DNA of 64,000 nt, taken from positions 21,178 through 85,177 of the forward strand of contig CAVPPJ010000059.1 in the NCBI GenBank assembly GCA_963707065.1, read 5' to 3'. Below the pieces are notes generated by a model. The model saw only the letters and a list, made by a program, of their open reading frames with translations. It was not told the origin of the DNA and did no database searches. A program made the translations under genes and the position numbers. The stretch is from Palsa-506 sp963707065 (lineage in GTDB: Bacteria > Actinomycetota > Actinomycetes > Streptosporangiales > Streptosporangiaceae). Positions 52,715 to 61,472 of this stretch are shown here, piece by piece; positions within the stretch are counted from its first letter, which is position 1; every line of letters begins with the position of its first letter.

Positions 52715-54854
52715 GTGACCAGCTCCAGGCGTGCCACCGCGGTCGCGTGGCTCTCGATCACGGCGGCATCCCTGGCCGGGGTGGTCCTGACGCTCCTGGC
52801 CTGGAGCGACATGTCGACCGGGGACGCCATCTCGAACGTGGCCGCTCCGCCCGCCGCTGTCTTTTACGCCACGCTCGGAACGCTGGTCGTCCGCCGCGCG
52901 GGCAATCTCATCGGCTGGCTGCTGCTCGGCGAGGGCGCGGGCCTGGCCGTCCTGGCCCTCGCTTCCGCCTACGCGGTGCTGGGCATCACCCATCCCGGTA
53001 CCCTCCCGGCGCCGGCTCTGGCCGGCCTGCTGGCCGAGTGCATCTTCGTCCCGCTCTCCCTCGGCCTCGGCTTCATGCTGCTGCTGTTCCCGTCGGGAAG
53101 ACCGCCGTCACCCCGCTGGCGCCCGGTCGTGGCGGCGAGCCTGGTTGCCACCGCGCTGACCCTGGCCGGGTTCGTGGTACGGCCGAGGCTGCTGGCTCTG
53201 CCGGCTCCCGGCGGCGAATCGGTGCTGATACCGAACCCGCTCGGTATCAGGTCGCTGGGCGGTGTCCTCCGGACGGCCCTCGTCGGCACCCTCACCGGCA
53301 TGTCGGTGCTGTTTACCGTGTTGTTCGCCATCTCGTTCGTTGCCCTGGTCATCCGCTACCGCTCGGGCGGGCGCGAGGTACGGCAGCAGATCAAGTGGGT
53401 CGCGTGCGCGGCGGTCGCAACGGTCGCCTGCCAGTGCGTCGCGCTGGCGGCCATGGCCGCCAGCCACGGGGCTCCGACTGGAGTATCGGTCGTCGCCTAC
53501 GCCGTGCTGACGGTGGTCGTGCTCCTCGGGGTCCCGGCGGCCATCACCCTGGCCATCCTGAAGCACGGGCTGTACCAGATCGATGTCATCATCAACCGGG
53601 CCGTCCAGTACGGCCTGCTGTCCGCGACGCTGACGGCGGTCTACGCCGGAATCGTGATCGGCATCGGGACGCTGGCCGGCTACAGCGGCGGCCCCGTGCT
53701 CACGATCGCGGCCGCCGTGGCGGTCGCGCTGCTGTTCCAGCCGGTGCGCCGCCGTGCCCAGCTCATCGCCAACCGCGTCGTCTACGGCGAGCGGGCCACG
53801 CCGTACCAGGTGCTCGCCGACTTCGCCGAGGACATGGCCGGGCAGCTCGACTTCGACACCGCACTCGACCGGATGGCGTCGATCCTGGCCGGCGCGACCG
53901 GCGCGGACCGGGTGGAGGTCTGGATCCGGGTCGGATCGGAGCTGCGCCCGCAGGTGACCTGGCCGCATGGGTCCGTTCCGCCCGCAGCCGTCCCGCTGGC
54001 CGGTGACGCCGGGCTGCCGCCTGTTCGAGCTGCCCGCGCGGGCCGTAGCGGTCCGGCACGGCGACGAGCTGCTCGGCGCGCTCACCATCCAGAAACCGCG
54101 GAACGAGCCGGTGTCCGCCGCCGAGGACAAGCTGCTGACGCACCTGGCGTCGCAAGCCGGGCTTGTCCTCCGCAACGTCCGGCTCACCGCCGAGCTGCAG
54201 GCCACGATCGACGACCTGCGGGCGTCGCGGCTCCGGCTGGTGCGCGCGCAAGATGAGGAGCGGCAGCGGATCGAGCGCAACCTGCACGACGGCGCCCAGC
54301 AGCAACTCGTCGCGCTCACGGTCCAGCTCAGCCTGCTGGAGGACGCCGCCGAGGACTCCGGCGAGGTGCGGCTGATCGCCAGCCAGCTGCGGGCCGGCCT
54401 GCGCGCGGCCGTCGATGACCTGCGAGCACTCGCCCGCGGGATCTATCCCCCGCTGCTGGCCGACCAGGGCCTGGGGCCGGCCCTGCGAGCACAGGCCGGC
54501 CGGGCTCCGCTGCCCGTCCAGGTCGAGGCCGGCAGCATCGGCCGCTACCCGCGCGACGCCGAGGCCGCCGTGTACTTCTGCGCTCTGGAGGCGCTGCAGA
54601 ACGTCGCCAAGTACGCCCGCGCCTCCCGGGCGACCGTAGCCTTGTCCTGTCCCGGCAGCCACCTTGAGTTCACCGTCACCGACGACGGGGCCGGCTTCGA
54701 CACCGCGACGGCCAGCCATGGCACCGGCCTGCAGGGCATGGCCGACCGGCTGGCTGCGGCTGGCGGCACCCTCCGCATCAGCTCCGCGCCCGGGCTCGGC
54801 ACCACCATCAGCGGCAGGCTGCCCGTATCCGAGCTAACCGGGACCAGGCGCTAG
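52715..54854 (+). pseudogene. Sensor histidine kinase HK2, one frameshift
   Basis: GTG 52715. The first frame (to about 54010) has 6-7 TMs with LLFPSGRPPSPRWRPV and ends inside the GAF-like region (VEVWIRVGSELRPQ). The second frame continues with CRLFELPARAVAVRHGDELLGALTI, then DHp ERQRIERNLHDGAQQQ, N-box EALQNVAKYARAS, G-box GAGFDTATASHGTGLQGM, ending at 54854. Removing one base near 54011-54020 joins them into a protein of about 712 residues. No response regulator is adjacent, so it would pair with one of the flanking regulators. Confidence 0.82.
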
Positions 54855-55237
54855 CGGCGCAGCACCTGCGCGTTCCAGGGGAACTCGCGTCCACGCTGCT
54901 GCCCGCCAGTGGTTCCCCGCATCGCCGTGGCTGATCGCGCTGGCACTGGCCGGCCAGCTGAATCCCGGCCTAAAGTCGGGAAATGCGTCAGCCACTCCCC
55001 GGATCTCCTGACTTCGGCGCACGCCTGGCGATATGCCGGATCACCCGGCCCGGCCGGCTGCCCGTTCCGGGTGAGCTGGCGGCCACGCCAGCTGTCGCTG
55101 GCCCTTCGCTGTCCGCCCAGCAGGAGGGTAGCCCGACAGCGGTCCCGGGACCGTGTCCCATCCGGCTGGGACGGCTCCAGCCGGAGGATGGGCAGCCGGT
55201 GCACAATCCCGGATACCGGCCGGACGAGGGGGCTCGC

Positions 55238-57223
55238 ATGCAGGAACGGGACCGGTGGTCTGTCTGGGTCGCCGGGGTCGCCATCGTGTGCTGGTCGCTC
55301 GGGCTCGGCGGTCTCACGATCTCGCTCGCGTCTGGTTCGACGGCCGTTTCGTGGCCGGATTTCGCGATCGCGCTGGCGTACCCGGCGGTCGCACTGCTCG
55401 TGTCCCACGTCCGGGAAGCGCGACGGTGGTCGGCTCTCACGTTGATGTCGGCGCTCTTCTCCGGGCTGAACGTCGCCTCGTCCGCATGGGCTGACCGGCT
55501 GTACCGGCAGCACATCCACCCGACTCCGGGCGCCTCGTGGGCCGCCTGGCTGGCCGGATGGACCTGGGTCGTCTCGGTCGTCGGATTCATCGCGGTCGCG
55601 TACTTCCCGGACGGCCGGCTGCCCTCGCGGCGCTGGGCGGCGGCACCGGCGGCGGTCGTCGCCGCAGGCCTGACCATTGTGATCGGCAACGCGTTTGCGC
55701 CGCGCATCGACAACTACCAGATCCCCTCGCCCCTGCCCGGTCCCCACATCACGTCGATCGGCGCTGTCACCGGCGTTGTCGGGGCGCTCGCGCTGGCCGG
55801 GATTATCGGCTGCCTGGCCAGCGTCGTCGTCAAATTCCGCCGATCCGGGCCGGTCGCGCGACGCCAGATCGGCTGGTACGCCTACGGGTACGCGGTCACC
55901 GCAGTAGTGCTGGTCGTGGCCATTACCACCAATCTGCCGTCCGCGCTGCTGGCGATCGGCCCGGTCACGGTCGCCACCGGCGCCGCGATCGCGATCCTCA
56001 AGCTCCGCCTTTATGACATCGACCGGATCGTCAACCGCACGCTCGCCTGGGGTCTGCTGACCGCCCTGGTCATCGCCCTGTACGTGATCAGCGTCGGCTT
56101 CTTCGAGCGCTCCTTCGCCGGCGGCGGCTCGATCGGCGGCCTGCTGGCCACGGCTATCGTGGCCGTCGCCTTCCAGCCCTTGCGGATCTCCGTGCAGCGA
56201 GCCGTCAACCAGCTCATCTACGGCAACCGGGACCAGCCCGAAGTGGTCTTCCGGGAACTCGCCGCCACGCTCGATTCCGAAACCGGCACAGCGGATCCGC
56301 TCGCCACGCTCGCTGGCACGCTGGCACGATCGCTGCGCCTGCGGGCGGTCGTGCTCGATGTGGACGGCGGTTCCGACCTTCAGGCGTCCTACGCGTCCGA
56401 TCCCGCGCAGGTCGCCGGACTGGTCGAGGTCGCGGCGGCACAGACTGGCGGGACCCGGATACGGGTACGGGTGCGGCCGCGCGGTCCCGGCGGTGTGTCC
56501 GCGCGCGACCGGCAACTCGTGGCCAGCCTGGCGCCGTCGCTGGTCGCGGCCGCCGAGGCGCTGCGGCTGCGGCATGCCCTGGAGACCGCACGACTACGGG
56601 CGGTCAGCGCGCTCGCCGAGGAGCAACGCCGGACGCGGCGTGATCTGCACGATGGTCTCGGGCCGGTGCTGGCCGGCCTGCGCCTGACCATCGGAACCGC
56701 GCGTCGCATCCTCGACGCCGACCCGGCCGGGGCCGACCGGATGCTCGCCGACGCGCAGGCCGACGCGCTAGCGGCGATGGATGACGTACGCCGGCTCGCC
56801 CATGACCTCCGGCCGCCATCGCTCGATGAGCTGGGCCTGACGGACGCGTTGCGAGACCGCCTCGACCGGCTCGTGGAGGGCTCCTGCGAGCTGTGCTTCG
56901 ACGCGGGCAACATGCCCGATCCGCTGCCGGCCGCGGTGGAGGTCGCCGCCTACCGGATCGGTTGCGAGGCCGTGCTGAACGCGGTACGCCACGCGGCCGC
57001 CTCAGCGTGCACGGTCACGCTGCGAGGTGTCGATGGCGGCCTCGCGCTGACCGTGCGCGACGATGGCCGGGGCCTGCCCGATAATGCCGAGGAGCATGTC
57101 GGACTCCGATCGATGCGCGAGCGCGCCGAGGAACTCGGCGGGACGATCCATATCACCGGTGCGCCCGGCAGCGGTACTACCGTCGGCGTCTGGCTGCCCT
57201 GCGTGGATGGGAGCGTCAGGTGA
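55238..57223 (+). CDS. Sensor histidine kinase HK3 (NarX-like, multi-TM sensor)
   Basis: 661 residues from ATG 55238, 6 nt after GAGGGGG; the frame is open from 54983 but the upstream part is Pro/Arg-rich non-coding in style. About 8 TMs (VWVAGVAIVCWSLGLGG, FAIALAYPAVALLVSHV, WLAGWTWVVSVVGFIAVAYF), the motif YFPDGRLPSRRW shared with the other two kinases, a GAF-like segment, DHp RRTRRDLHDGLGPVLAGL, N-box CEAVLNAVRHAAAS, G-box GRGLPDNAEEHVGLRSM. GTGA overlap with the response regulator. Confidence 0.93.
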   Translation: MQERDRWSVWVAGVAIVCWSLGLGGLTISLASGSTAVSWPDFAIALAYPAVALLVSHVREARRWSALTLMSALFSGLNVASSAWADRLYRQHIHPTPGASWAAWLAGWTWVVSVVGFIAVAYFPDGRLPSRRWAAAPAAVVAAGLTIVIGNAFAPRIDNYQIPSPLPGPHITSIGAVTGVVGALALAGIIGCLASVVVKFRRSGPVARRQIGWYAYGYAVTAVVLVVAITTNLPSALLAIGPVTVATGAAIAILKLRLYDIDRIVNRTLAWGLLTALVIALYVISVGFFERSFAGGGSIGGLLATAIVAVAFQPLRISVQRAVNQLIYGNRDQPEVVFRELAATLDSETGTADPLATLAGTLARSLRLRAVVLDVDGGSDLQASYASDPAQVAGLVEVAAAQTGGTRIRVRVRPRGPGGVSARDRQLVASLAPSLVAAAEALRLRHALETARLRAVSALAEEQRRTRRDLHDGLGPVLAGLRLTIGTARRILDADPAGADRMLADAQADALAAMDDVRRLAHDLRPPSLDELGLTDALRDRLDRLVEGSCELCFDAGNMPDPLPAAVEVAAYRIGCEAVLNAVRHAAASACTVTLRGVDGGLALTVRDDGRGLPDNAEEHVGLRSMRERAEELGGTIHITGAPGSGTTVGVWLPCVDGSVR

Positions 57224-57891
57224 TCCGTGTCGTCATTGCCGACGATCATCCGGTGTTCCGCCGCGGGCTGGCTCGGACAATCGCCGCCACCGAGGGGCTG
57301 GAGGTCGTCGCGGAGGCGGCCGACGGCCGCGAAGCGTGCGACGCGGTACGGCGGTTCAGCCCCGATGTCGCGATCGTGGATCTGCAGATGCCCGGCATGC
57401 ACGGGCTGGAAGTCGCCCGTACGCTCGCCCGGGACTGCCCGTCCGTCGGCATCCTGGTCCTCACCATGTCCGACGACGAGGCGACGATCTGGGCGGCGCT
57501 GCGAGCCGGCGCCCGAGGATATCTGCTGAAGAGCGCAGACGAGGACGCCATCGTCCGCGCCGTGCACGCGATCGAGCAAGGCGAGCTTGTCGTCGGCCCG
57601 GGGGTCGCGCGCCGCGTTCTCGGCTTCTTCGACCGGCCCGCTCCGTCCGTCACCGACGAGGCGTTCCCCGAGCTCACCCAGCGCGAGCGCGCCGTCCTGG
57701 AGCAGCTCGTGACCGGGATGCCCAACGCCCGTATCGCACATCAGCTGGGCCTGAGCACGAAGACGGTGCGCAATTACGTCTCGGCCATCCTCTTGAAACT
57801 CCAGGTCGCGGATCGGCGCGCGGCCATCGACCTCGCCCGCGAAGCGGGCATCGGGTCCCAGGCAGATTCCCGGCCATCCGGGCCGCCCTGA
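57220..57891 (+). CDS. NarL/LuxR-family response regulator
   Basis: 223 residues. Receiver with VIADDHPVFRRG, phospho-Asp in VAIVDLQMPGMHG, and Lys in YLLKSADED. LuxR HTH at about 150-215 (LTQRERAVLEQLVTGMPNARIAHQLGLSTKTVRNYVSAIL). The receiver here has normal length, unlike the regulator at 49245. Coupled to HK3 by a GTGA overlap. Confidence 0.95.
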   Translation: MIRVVIADDHPVFRRGLARTIAATEGLEVVAEAADGREACDAVRRFSPDVAIVDLQMPGMHGLEVARTLARDCPSVGILVLTMSDDEATIWAALRAGARGYLLKSADEDAIVRAVHAIEQGELVVGPGVARRVLGFFDRPAPSVTDEAFPELTQRERAVLEQLVTGMPNARIAHQLGLSTKTVRNYVSAILLKLQVADRRAAIDLAREAGIGSQADSRPSGPP

Positions 57892-57962
57892 CACCTCCGG
57901 CCAGGACTGGCGGCGCGTCACGCTGATCGGGTCATCACGTCCCGTACCGGAGAGGCACTGCC

Positions 57963-58406
57963 ATGAACACCACACTTGTCACCGAGACGCCTGCGAGCAT
58001 CGGATCGTACCGCCGCCGTACGTACCTCATCGGCGCCGCGGCGACTGCTGTCGCTGTCGGCGGAACCCTCTGGGCGGTGCTGAAAGGGGGTACCTCCGAC
58101 AAGAGTCAGCTCGACTCGCTCGTCTACGTCGCAGCTGCCGCGCTGGTCGTCGGCATCGTTCTGTTCTCCTGGCTCGTCCCGGCCCGGATCGCGAACCGCG
58201 GCACCGGACTCCCGTTCGCGATCGTCTCGATCCCGCTGCTGTACGCCTTCTGGAGCGGCATTCCGATCCTGGTCGGCGTCGCTGCTGTCTTGATCGGCGC
58301 GGCCTATCGCGCGTCGGGCGCGCCGAAGCGCGGCCGGGCGCTCGCCGCCATCGTGGTGGGCGCGGTGGTCGCGCTCCTGACTCTCGCGGCCATGCTGTTT
58401 GGCTGA
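57963..58406 (+). CDS. Small four-TM membrane protein
   Basis: 147 residues: YLIGAAATAVAVGGTLWAVL, LVYVAAAALVVGIVLFSWLV, LPFAIVSIPLLYAFWSGIPILVGVAAVLIGA, AAIVVGAVVALLTLAAMLF. The N-terminal tail MNTTLVTETPASIGSYRRR is cytoplasmic-like. A GGAGAGG Shine-Dalgarno precedes the start. It follows the HK3/RR pair and may be its output gene; no family is recognised. Confidence 0.75.
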   Translation: MNTTLVTETPASIGSYRRRTYLIGAAATAVAVGGTLWAVLKGGTSDKSQLDSLVYVAAAALVVGIVLFSWLVPARIANRGTGLPFAIVSIPLLYAFWSGIPILVGVAAVLIGAAYRASGAPKRGRALAAIVVGAVVALLTLAAMLFG

Positions 58407-58485
58407 CGTGCGCTCGGACCTCGCACCTGGCTGTCGGAGCCTCGCTGGATAAGCCAGGGCAGGTAGAAGCAGTCTCCACCATGGA

Positions 58486-58517
58486 GCGGGCGGTCGCCGT
58501 CACCGGTGACCGCCCGC
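58486..58517. terminator. Hairpin between convergent genes
   Basis: Perfect 10-bp stem GCGGGCGGTC (58486-58495) / GACCGCCCGC (58508-58517) with a 12-nt loop containing CACCGGTG. It lies 80 bp past the four-TM gene and 45 bp from the facing minus-strand gene's stop. Confidence 0.65.
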
Positions 58518-58541
58518 ACGGATCGGTAGCGCTGACTCCTG

Positions 58542-58583
58542 CACGGACTAGTCGTGCCGATTCACGGACTAGTCGTGCCGAGC
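58542..58583. repeat. 21-bp tandem repeat across a stop codon
   Basis: CACGGACTAGTCGTGCCGA begins at 58542 and again at 58563, period 21. The minus-strand reading is GTTSP-stop, then I-GTTSP, so the last codons are duplicated in frame beyond the stop of the gene at 58562. Each unit is itself nearly palindromic around ACTAGT. Confidence 0.88.
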
Positions 58584-59008
58584 GCCGCCGCGATCTGCTG
58601 GATGGCCGTCGCCTCGGCCGGGCTCACGTTCTGCCCTTTCTCCCGGTGCGCGGCCGCGACCTTGCCCGCGAGGGCCAGGACGAAGCGCCGGTAGCCATCG
58701 AGTTCTCCGGCCGCGGCCTTGGTCTCGACCAGTGCTACCGCGTCGCGCAGGTGCCCGAGTCCGGTGTCCCTGAGTTCTTCGGCGGAGTGATACCTCGTGT
58801 GGTCCAGCTCGGGCTTGGCCGCCACGATCTCGTCGAGGAGCTCGCTTTCGCCGTGCTGGGCGCGCGCCTCGGCATACGCCTTCGACATCGCGATCGACTC
58901 ACGGAACATCCCCCCGCGGGCCGCCGTGATCACGATCATCCCAGCGGTCGGCGGGCCTTCGAGCACGACTTTCCATTCCTCCGGCGAAAAGGCGGCCTTC
59001 GTCGTCAT
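58562..59008 (-). CDS. Hypothetical protein, helical, unknown family
   Basis: 148 residues, MTTKAAFSPEEWKVVLEGPP onward. Mostly amphipathic helix (SKAYAEARAQHGESELLDEIVA; HLRDAVALVETKAAAGELDGYRRFVLALAGKVAAAHREKG), no signal peptide or TM. The end VSPAEATAIQQIAAALG suggests a domain of the short tellurite-resistance-like or oxidoreductase-associated helical type, but no family can be assigned. GAGCATGGA precedes the start. Confidence 0.72.
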   Translation of the reverse strand: MTTKAAFSPEEWKVVLEGPPTAGMIVITAARGGMFRESIAMSKAYAEARAQHGESELLDEIVAAKPELDHTRYHSAEELRDTGLGHLRDAVALVETKAAAGELDGYRRFVLALAGKVAAAHREKGQNVSPAEATAIQQIAAALGTTSP

Positions 59009-59185
59009 TCCATGCTCCTGTCCTCATCCGCGGCGAATACGAACCGCTGGCCGGCGGGCGAACGCACGACAGCGATGTCCCCGGCCAGCGCCGCCCCGAC
59101 ACGCGCTCACGGCGGCGGATCCGTGGTCCCGGGTCCGCCGGCCTCGCCAGGCCGGGCACAGTAGCACGCTAGCCGCGGAGCCCGG

Positions 59186-59560
59186 CTACCGGTAACGGAA
59201 GCCGTCAAGGAAACGGCGGAAGACGCCGCCTTCGCGGGTGAGGGCGGGTGCAGGTGCGGGCGCGACGGTGCGCAGGCGGGCGACGGGCTGGTCGTAGTCG
59301 GTGCGGGCGATGGCATCAACGATGCTGGACTCGTCAAAGTCCTCGGAGCCTTCGATCCGGGGGACGTAGCCGACAAGCATGCCGTCGCGCATGACCTGGG
59401 CTTCAAGGCCGACCGTGCCGTCGGTGTCCCACTCGGCTTCGCGGCCGCCGGGCAGCGACACCCGGATGCCGAACTGGCCGACGCCACCGCGGAGCAGGTG
59501 CGCGTTGATGCCACGGTCACGAAGGGAGTCGGCCACCCGGCGGGCCCGGAATTCGTCCAT
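59186..59560 (-). CDS. Hypothetical protein, small alpha/beta
   Basis: 124 residues from ATG 59560 (MDEFRARRVADSLRDRGINAH). Alternating strands (IRVSLPGGREAEWDTDG, GLEAQVMRDGMLVGYVPRI) and an acidic helix (SEDFDESSIVDAIARTDYDQP). The C-terminus is basic (GGVFRRFLDGFRYR). It has the look of an actinobacterial phage or integrative-element accessory protein. Upstream coding to 59740 is unlikely because it reads through a tRNA-like segment. Confidence 0.62.
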   Translation of the reverse strand: MDEFRARRVADSLRDRGINAHLLRGGVGQFGIRVSLPGGREAEWDTDGTVGLEAQVMRDGMLVGYVPRIEGSEDFDESSIVDAIARTDYDQPVARLRTVAPAPAPALTREGGVFRRFLDGFRYR

Positions 59561-59697
59561 GCCAGGAAAAGTAGCGTTCGTTCCTGAAGAATCGCTGAAC
59601 GTTTGCAAGGATGCCGCCGCACACCTGCTTCGCCACATCTGACATGTGCCAGGTTCCGGCCGTCCATCACTCAACCGCGAGCCCGGGACGCTTCCTC

Positions 59698-59744
59698 GGG
59701 TGCCGATACGAACCCGGGACCTGCTGCTCCCAAAGCACATCCGA
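59698..59744 (-). other. tRNA-like remnant, possible attachment site
   Basis: On the minus strand the order is TGCTTTGGGAGCAGCAGGTC, then CCGGGTTCG: an anticodon loop TTTGGGA (UGG, proline) with partial stem, a variable region and a T-arm start. The T-stem does not close, the anticodon stem has only three good pairs, and no D-arm or acceptor is present, so this is not a working tRNA. Such 3'-half fragments are typical att scars of tyrosine-recombinase elements; recombinase genes lie 1.7 kb away. Confidence 0.4.
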
Positions 59745-59804
59745 GCCGCCGCCAGGCGTCACCTGGCATCGCCTGATGCGCCATTCACCTGCGGTGACTG
59801 TCGC

Positions 59805-60716
59805 ATGACGTGGCCTGGCGGAGGAGATACTAGCCAGGTGATCTACCGGTTGTCGGTGGGACGGCTCAGTTGCGCGGTGATCAGCGACGGCCAGCTGGAG
59901 CCACCCTGGGAACCGCCGCTGGAGGCGTTCTTTACTGCTGACTCAGGGGTGCCAGGTCACGAGCTGCGAGATGCTGTTGCCGCTGAAGGACAAGGAAGGA
60001 CCACGCTGAACTGCGGATACAACTGCTTGCTTGTTGAAACCTCGGTCGGCCAGGTAGTAATCGACAGCGGGCTGGGCGCGCGCTTCTCTGGCTACGGCCC
60101 CCGCATCGAGCCCATGGTTGGCCGACTCGGGGACCGGCTAGCCGAGGCAGGATCCGCGGCTTCTGAGCTGGCTGCCGTGGTGTTCACGCACCTTCACCAG
60201 GATCACGCCCGGGGCGCTACCTGGTCAGGCGCGCTCACGTTTCCAGCGGCCACCGGGTTCGCCCATGCTGCCGAAGTGGCGTTCTGGTCCGATGCCGCAC
60301 ACCCGGCCGCGGACCCGCACCTGGAGTCGGCGCTGGAGGCGATCAGGCTCTTCGGCAACAGGCTGCGCGCCTTCGAACACGACGCCGAGATCCTGCCGAA
60401 CGTCCGCACCATCGCGGCTGCAGGCCACACTCCTGGCCACACCGCGATCCTGCTGGAATCCCAGGGCGAGCGGCTTCTCTGCACCGGAGACTCCTTCTAC
60501 GACCCGCTCCAGCTCAGCCACCCCCAGTGGCGGACGCCGTGGGATCACGACGCCGAGCGATCAGTACTCAGCCGCCGGAAGATCCTGGGATGGGCAGCTG
60601 ACGAGCAACTGCTCGTGCACGCCTACCACATGCCATTTCCGGGTCTGGGCTTGATCAAGCGGCACGGCGGCAGTTTTGAGTGGTGTCCGACTCCCCGCCG
60701 TGGAGCTGAGTCGTGA
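59805..60716 (+). CDS. MBL-fold metallo-hydrolase
   Basis: 303 residues from ATG 59805. Metal ligands: HLHQDH in VVFTHLHQDHARG, His in AAGHTPGHTAI, Asp in LLCTGDSFYDP, and His in LLVHAYHMPFPGLG. The arrangement is like lactonase/AHL-hydrolase-type or related N-acyl hydrolases in the MBL superfamily; substrate unknown. GTG 59838 (VIYRLSVGRLSC) with GGAGGAG upstream is an alternative start. No signal peptide. Confidence 0.88.
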   Translation: MTWPGGGDTSQVIYRLSVGRLSCAVISDGQLEPPWEPPLEAFFTADSGVPGHELRDAVAAEGQGRTTLNCGYNCLLVETSVGQVVIDSGLGARFSGYGPRIEPMVGRLGDRLAEAGSAASELAAVVFTHLHQDHARGATWSGALTFPAATGFAHAAEVAFWSDAAHPAADPHLESALEAIRLFGNRLRAFEHDAEILPNVRTIAAAGHTPGHTAILLESQGERLLCTGDSFYDPLQLSHPQWRTPWDHDAERSVLSRRKILGWAADEQLLVHAYHMPFPGLGLIKRHGGSFEWCPTPRRGAES

Positions 60717-60783
60717 CGAGCTGCCGCCCGAACGCGCTGTATCCGAGGACGGTGCGGGCGCTCCGCAGCGGTCGCGGCACCGG

Positions 60784-61233
60784 TCAGGAGATCGCGGCCT
60801 TCACCAGCTCGGCGACCTTCTTCTCCACCGTGGGGCTCCAATTCTTAAGCGCGTACGACACCGGCCACGCGTCGCCGTCGTCGAGGTTCGCCGCGTCCTG
60901 GAAACCCAGGGTCGAGTAGCGGTAGCTGAACTTGCCCGCGTTCTGGAAGAAGACGACGACCTTGCCGTCCGCGTTCGCGTAAGCGGGCATCCCGTACCAG
61001 GTCTTCGGCGACAACTCGGGGGCGGTCGCGGTCACTATCACGTGCACGCGCTCGGCTAGCGCACGATCCTCCGGTGCCATCTGCGCGATGCTGTCGAGGA
61101 CCGCCTGCAGGCCGTCGGCCTTCTTGGTGCCCTTCTTGCCCTCGGCGCGCAACTCGGCGGCGCGTTCCTTCATCGCGGCACGCTCTTCGGCGCTGAAGCC
61201 GCCGGACTCGCTCATGGCATTCTTCGCGGGCAT
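60784..61233 (-). CDS. DUF1801-like protein
   Basis: 149 residues from ATG 61233. The N-terminal third is basic and helical (SAEERAAMKERAAELRAEGKKGTKK). The C-terminal domain is YdhG/DUF1801-like: VLDSIAQMAPEDRALAERVHVIV, LSPKTWYGMPAYANADGKVVVFFQNAGKF, and a final ALKNWSPTVEKKVAELVKAAI. Related proteins are annotated as iron-chaperone or DUF1801 without firm function. Convergent with the MBL gene. Confidence 0.85.
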   Translation of the reverse strand: MPAKNAMSESGGFSAEERAAMKERAAELRAEGKKGTKKADGLQAVLDSIAQMAPEDRALAERVHVIVTATAPELSPKTWYGMPAYANADGKVVVFFQNAGKFSYRYSTLGFQDAANLDDGDAWPVSYALKNWSPTVEKKVAELVKAAIS

Positions 61234-61413
61234 TCTCGGGTTTCCTTTCCTGACGCTCACGGGCTCGGTGTCATGCCGGCCTTCCACCGAAAGGCTAGGC
61301 CCCGGCCACATCGTGGCGCTTCTCGATTCCTGATCGGGTCGGGGCGCAGCCGAGGCGCTCGAGTAGCGGCCCCTTCGCTGACCGAACGTCCGGATCTGCA
61401 TGATATGCGGGTG

Positions 61414-61461
61414 ATCTTCATAAGGATCTTGGCAGGCTGACAGGCCTGTTCTTGTGAAGAT
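61414..61461 (+). repeat. Inverted repeat before the recombinase cassette
   Basis: ATCTTCATAAG (61414-61424) and CTTGTGAAGAT (61451-61461) match inversely at 10 of 11 positions, with a 26-nt spacer containing CAGGCTGACAGGCCTG. It ends 11 bp before the first recombinase ATG, so it could be an operator, a leader hairpin or an element end/crossover site. Confidence 0.5.
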
Positions 61462-61472
61462 GGAGGGCCTGC

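Noticed and set aside
59010..59100. Short minus-strand frame ending ...RFVFAADEDRSME whose TGA overlaps the start of the 58562-59008 gene
   Set aside because: Only about 21 codons from a usable GTG, no Shine-Dalgarno and no family match; it may be a decayed gene end.
58562..59560. Toxin-antitoxin pair
   Set aside because: Two small adjacent minus-strand genes, but 177 bp apart, with no known toxin motif and no DNA-binding domain in either.
59698..59744. Functional tRNA gene
   Set aside because: No D-arm, no acceptor stem, T-stem does not pair, anticodon stem has only three pairs.
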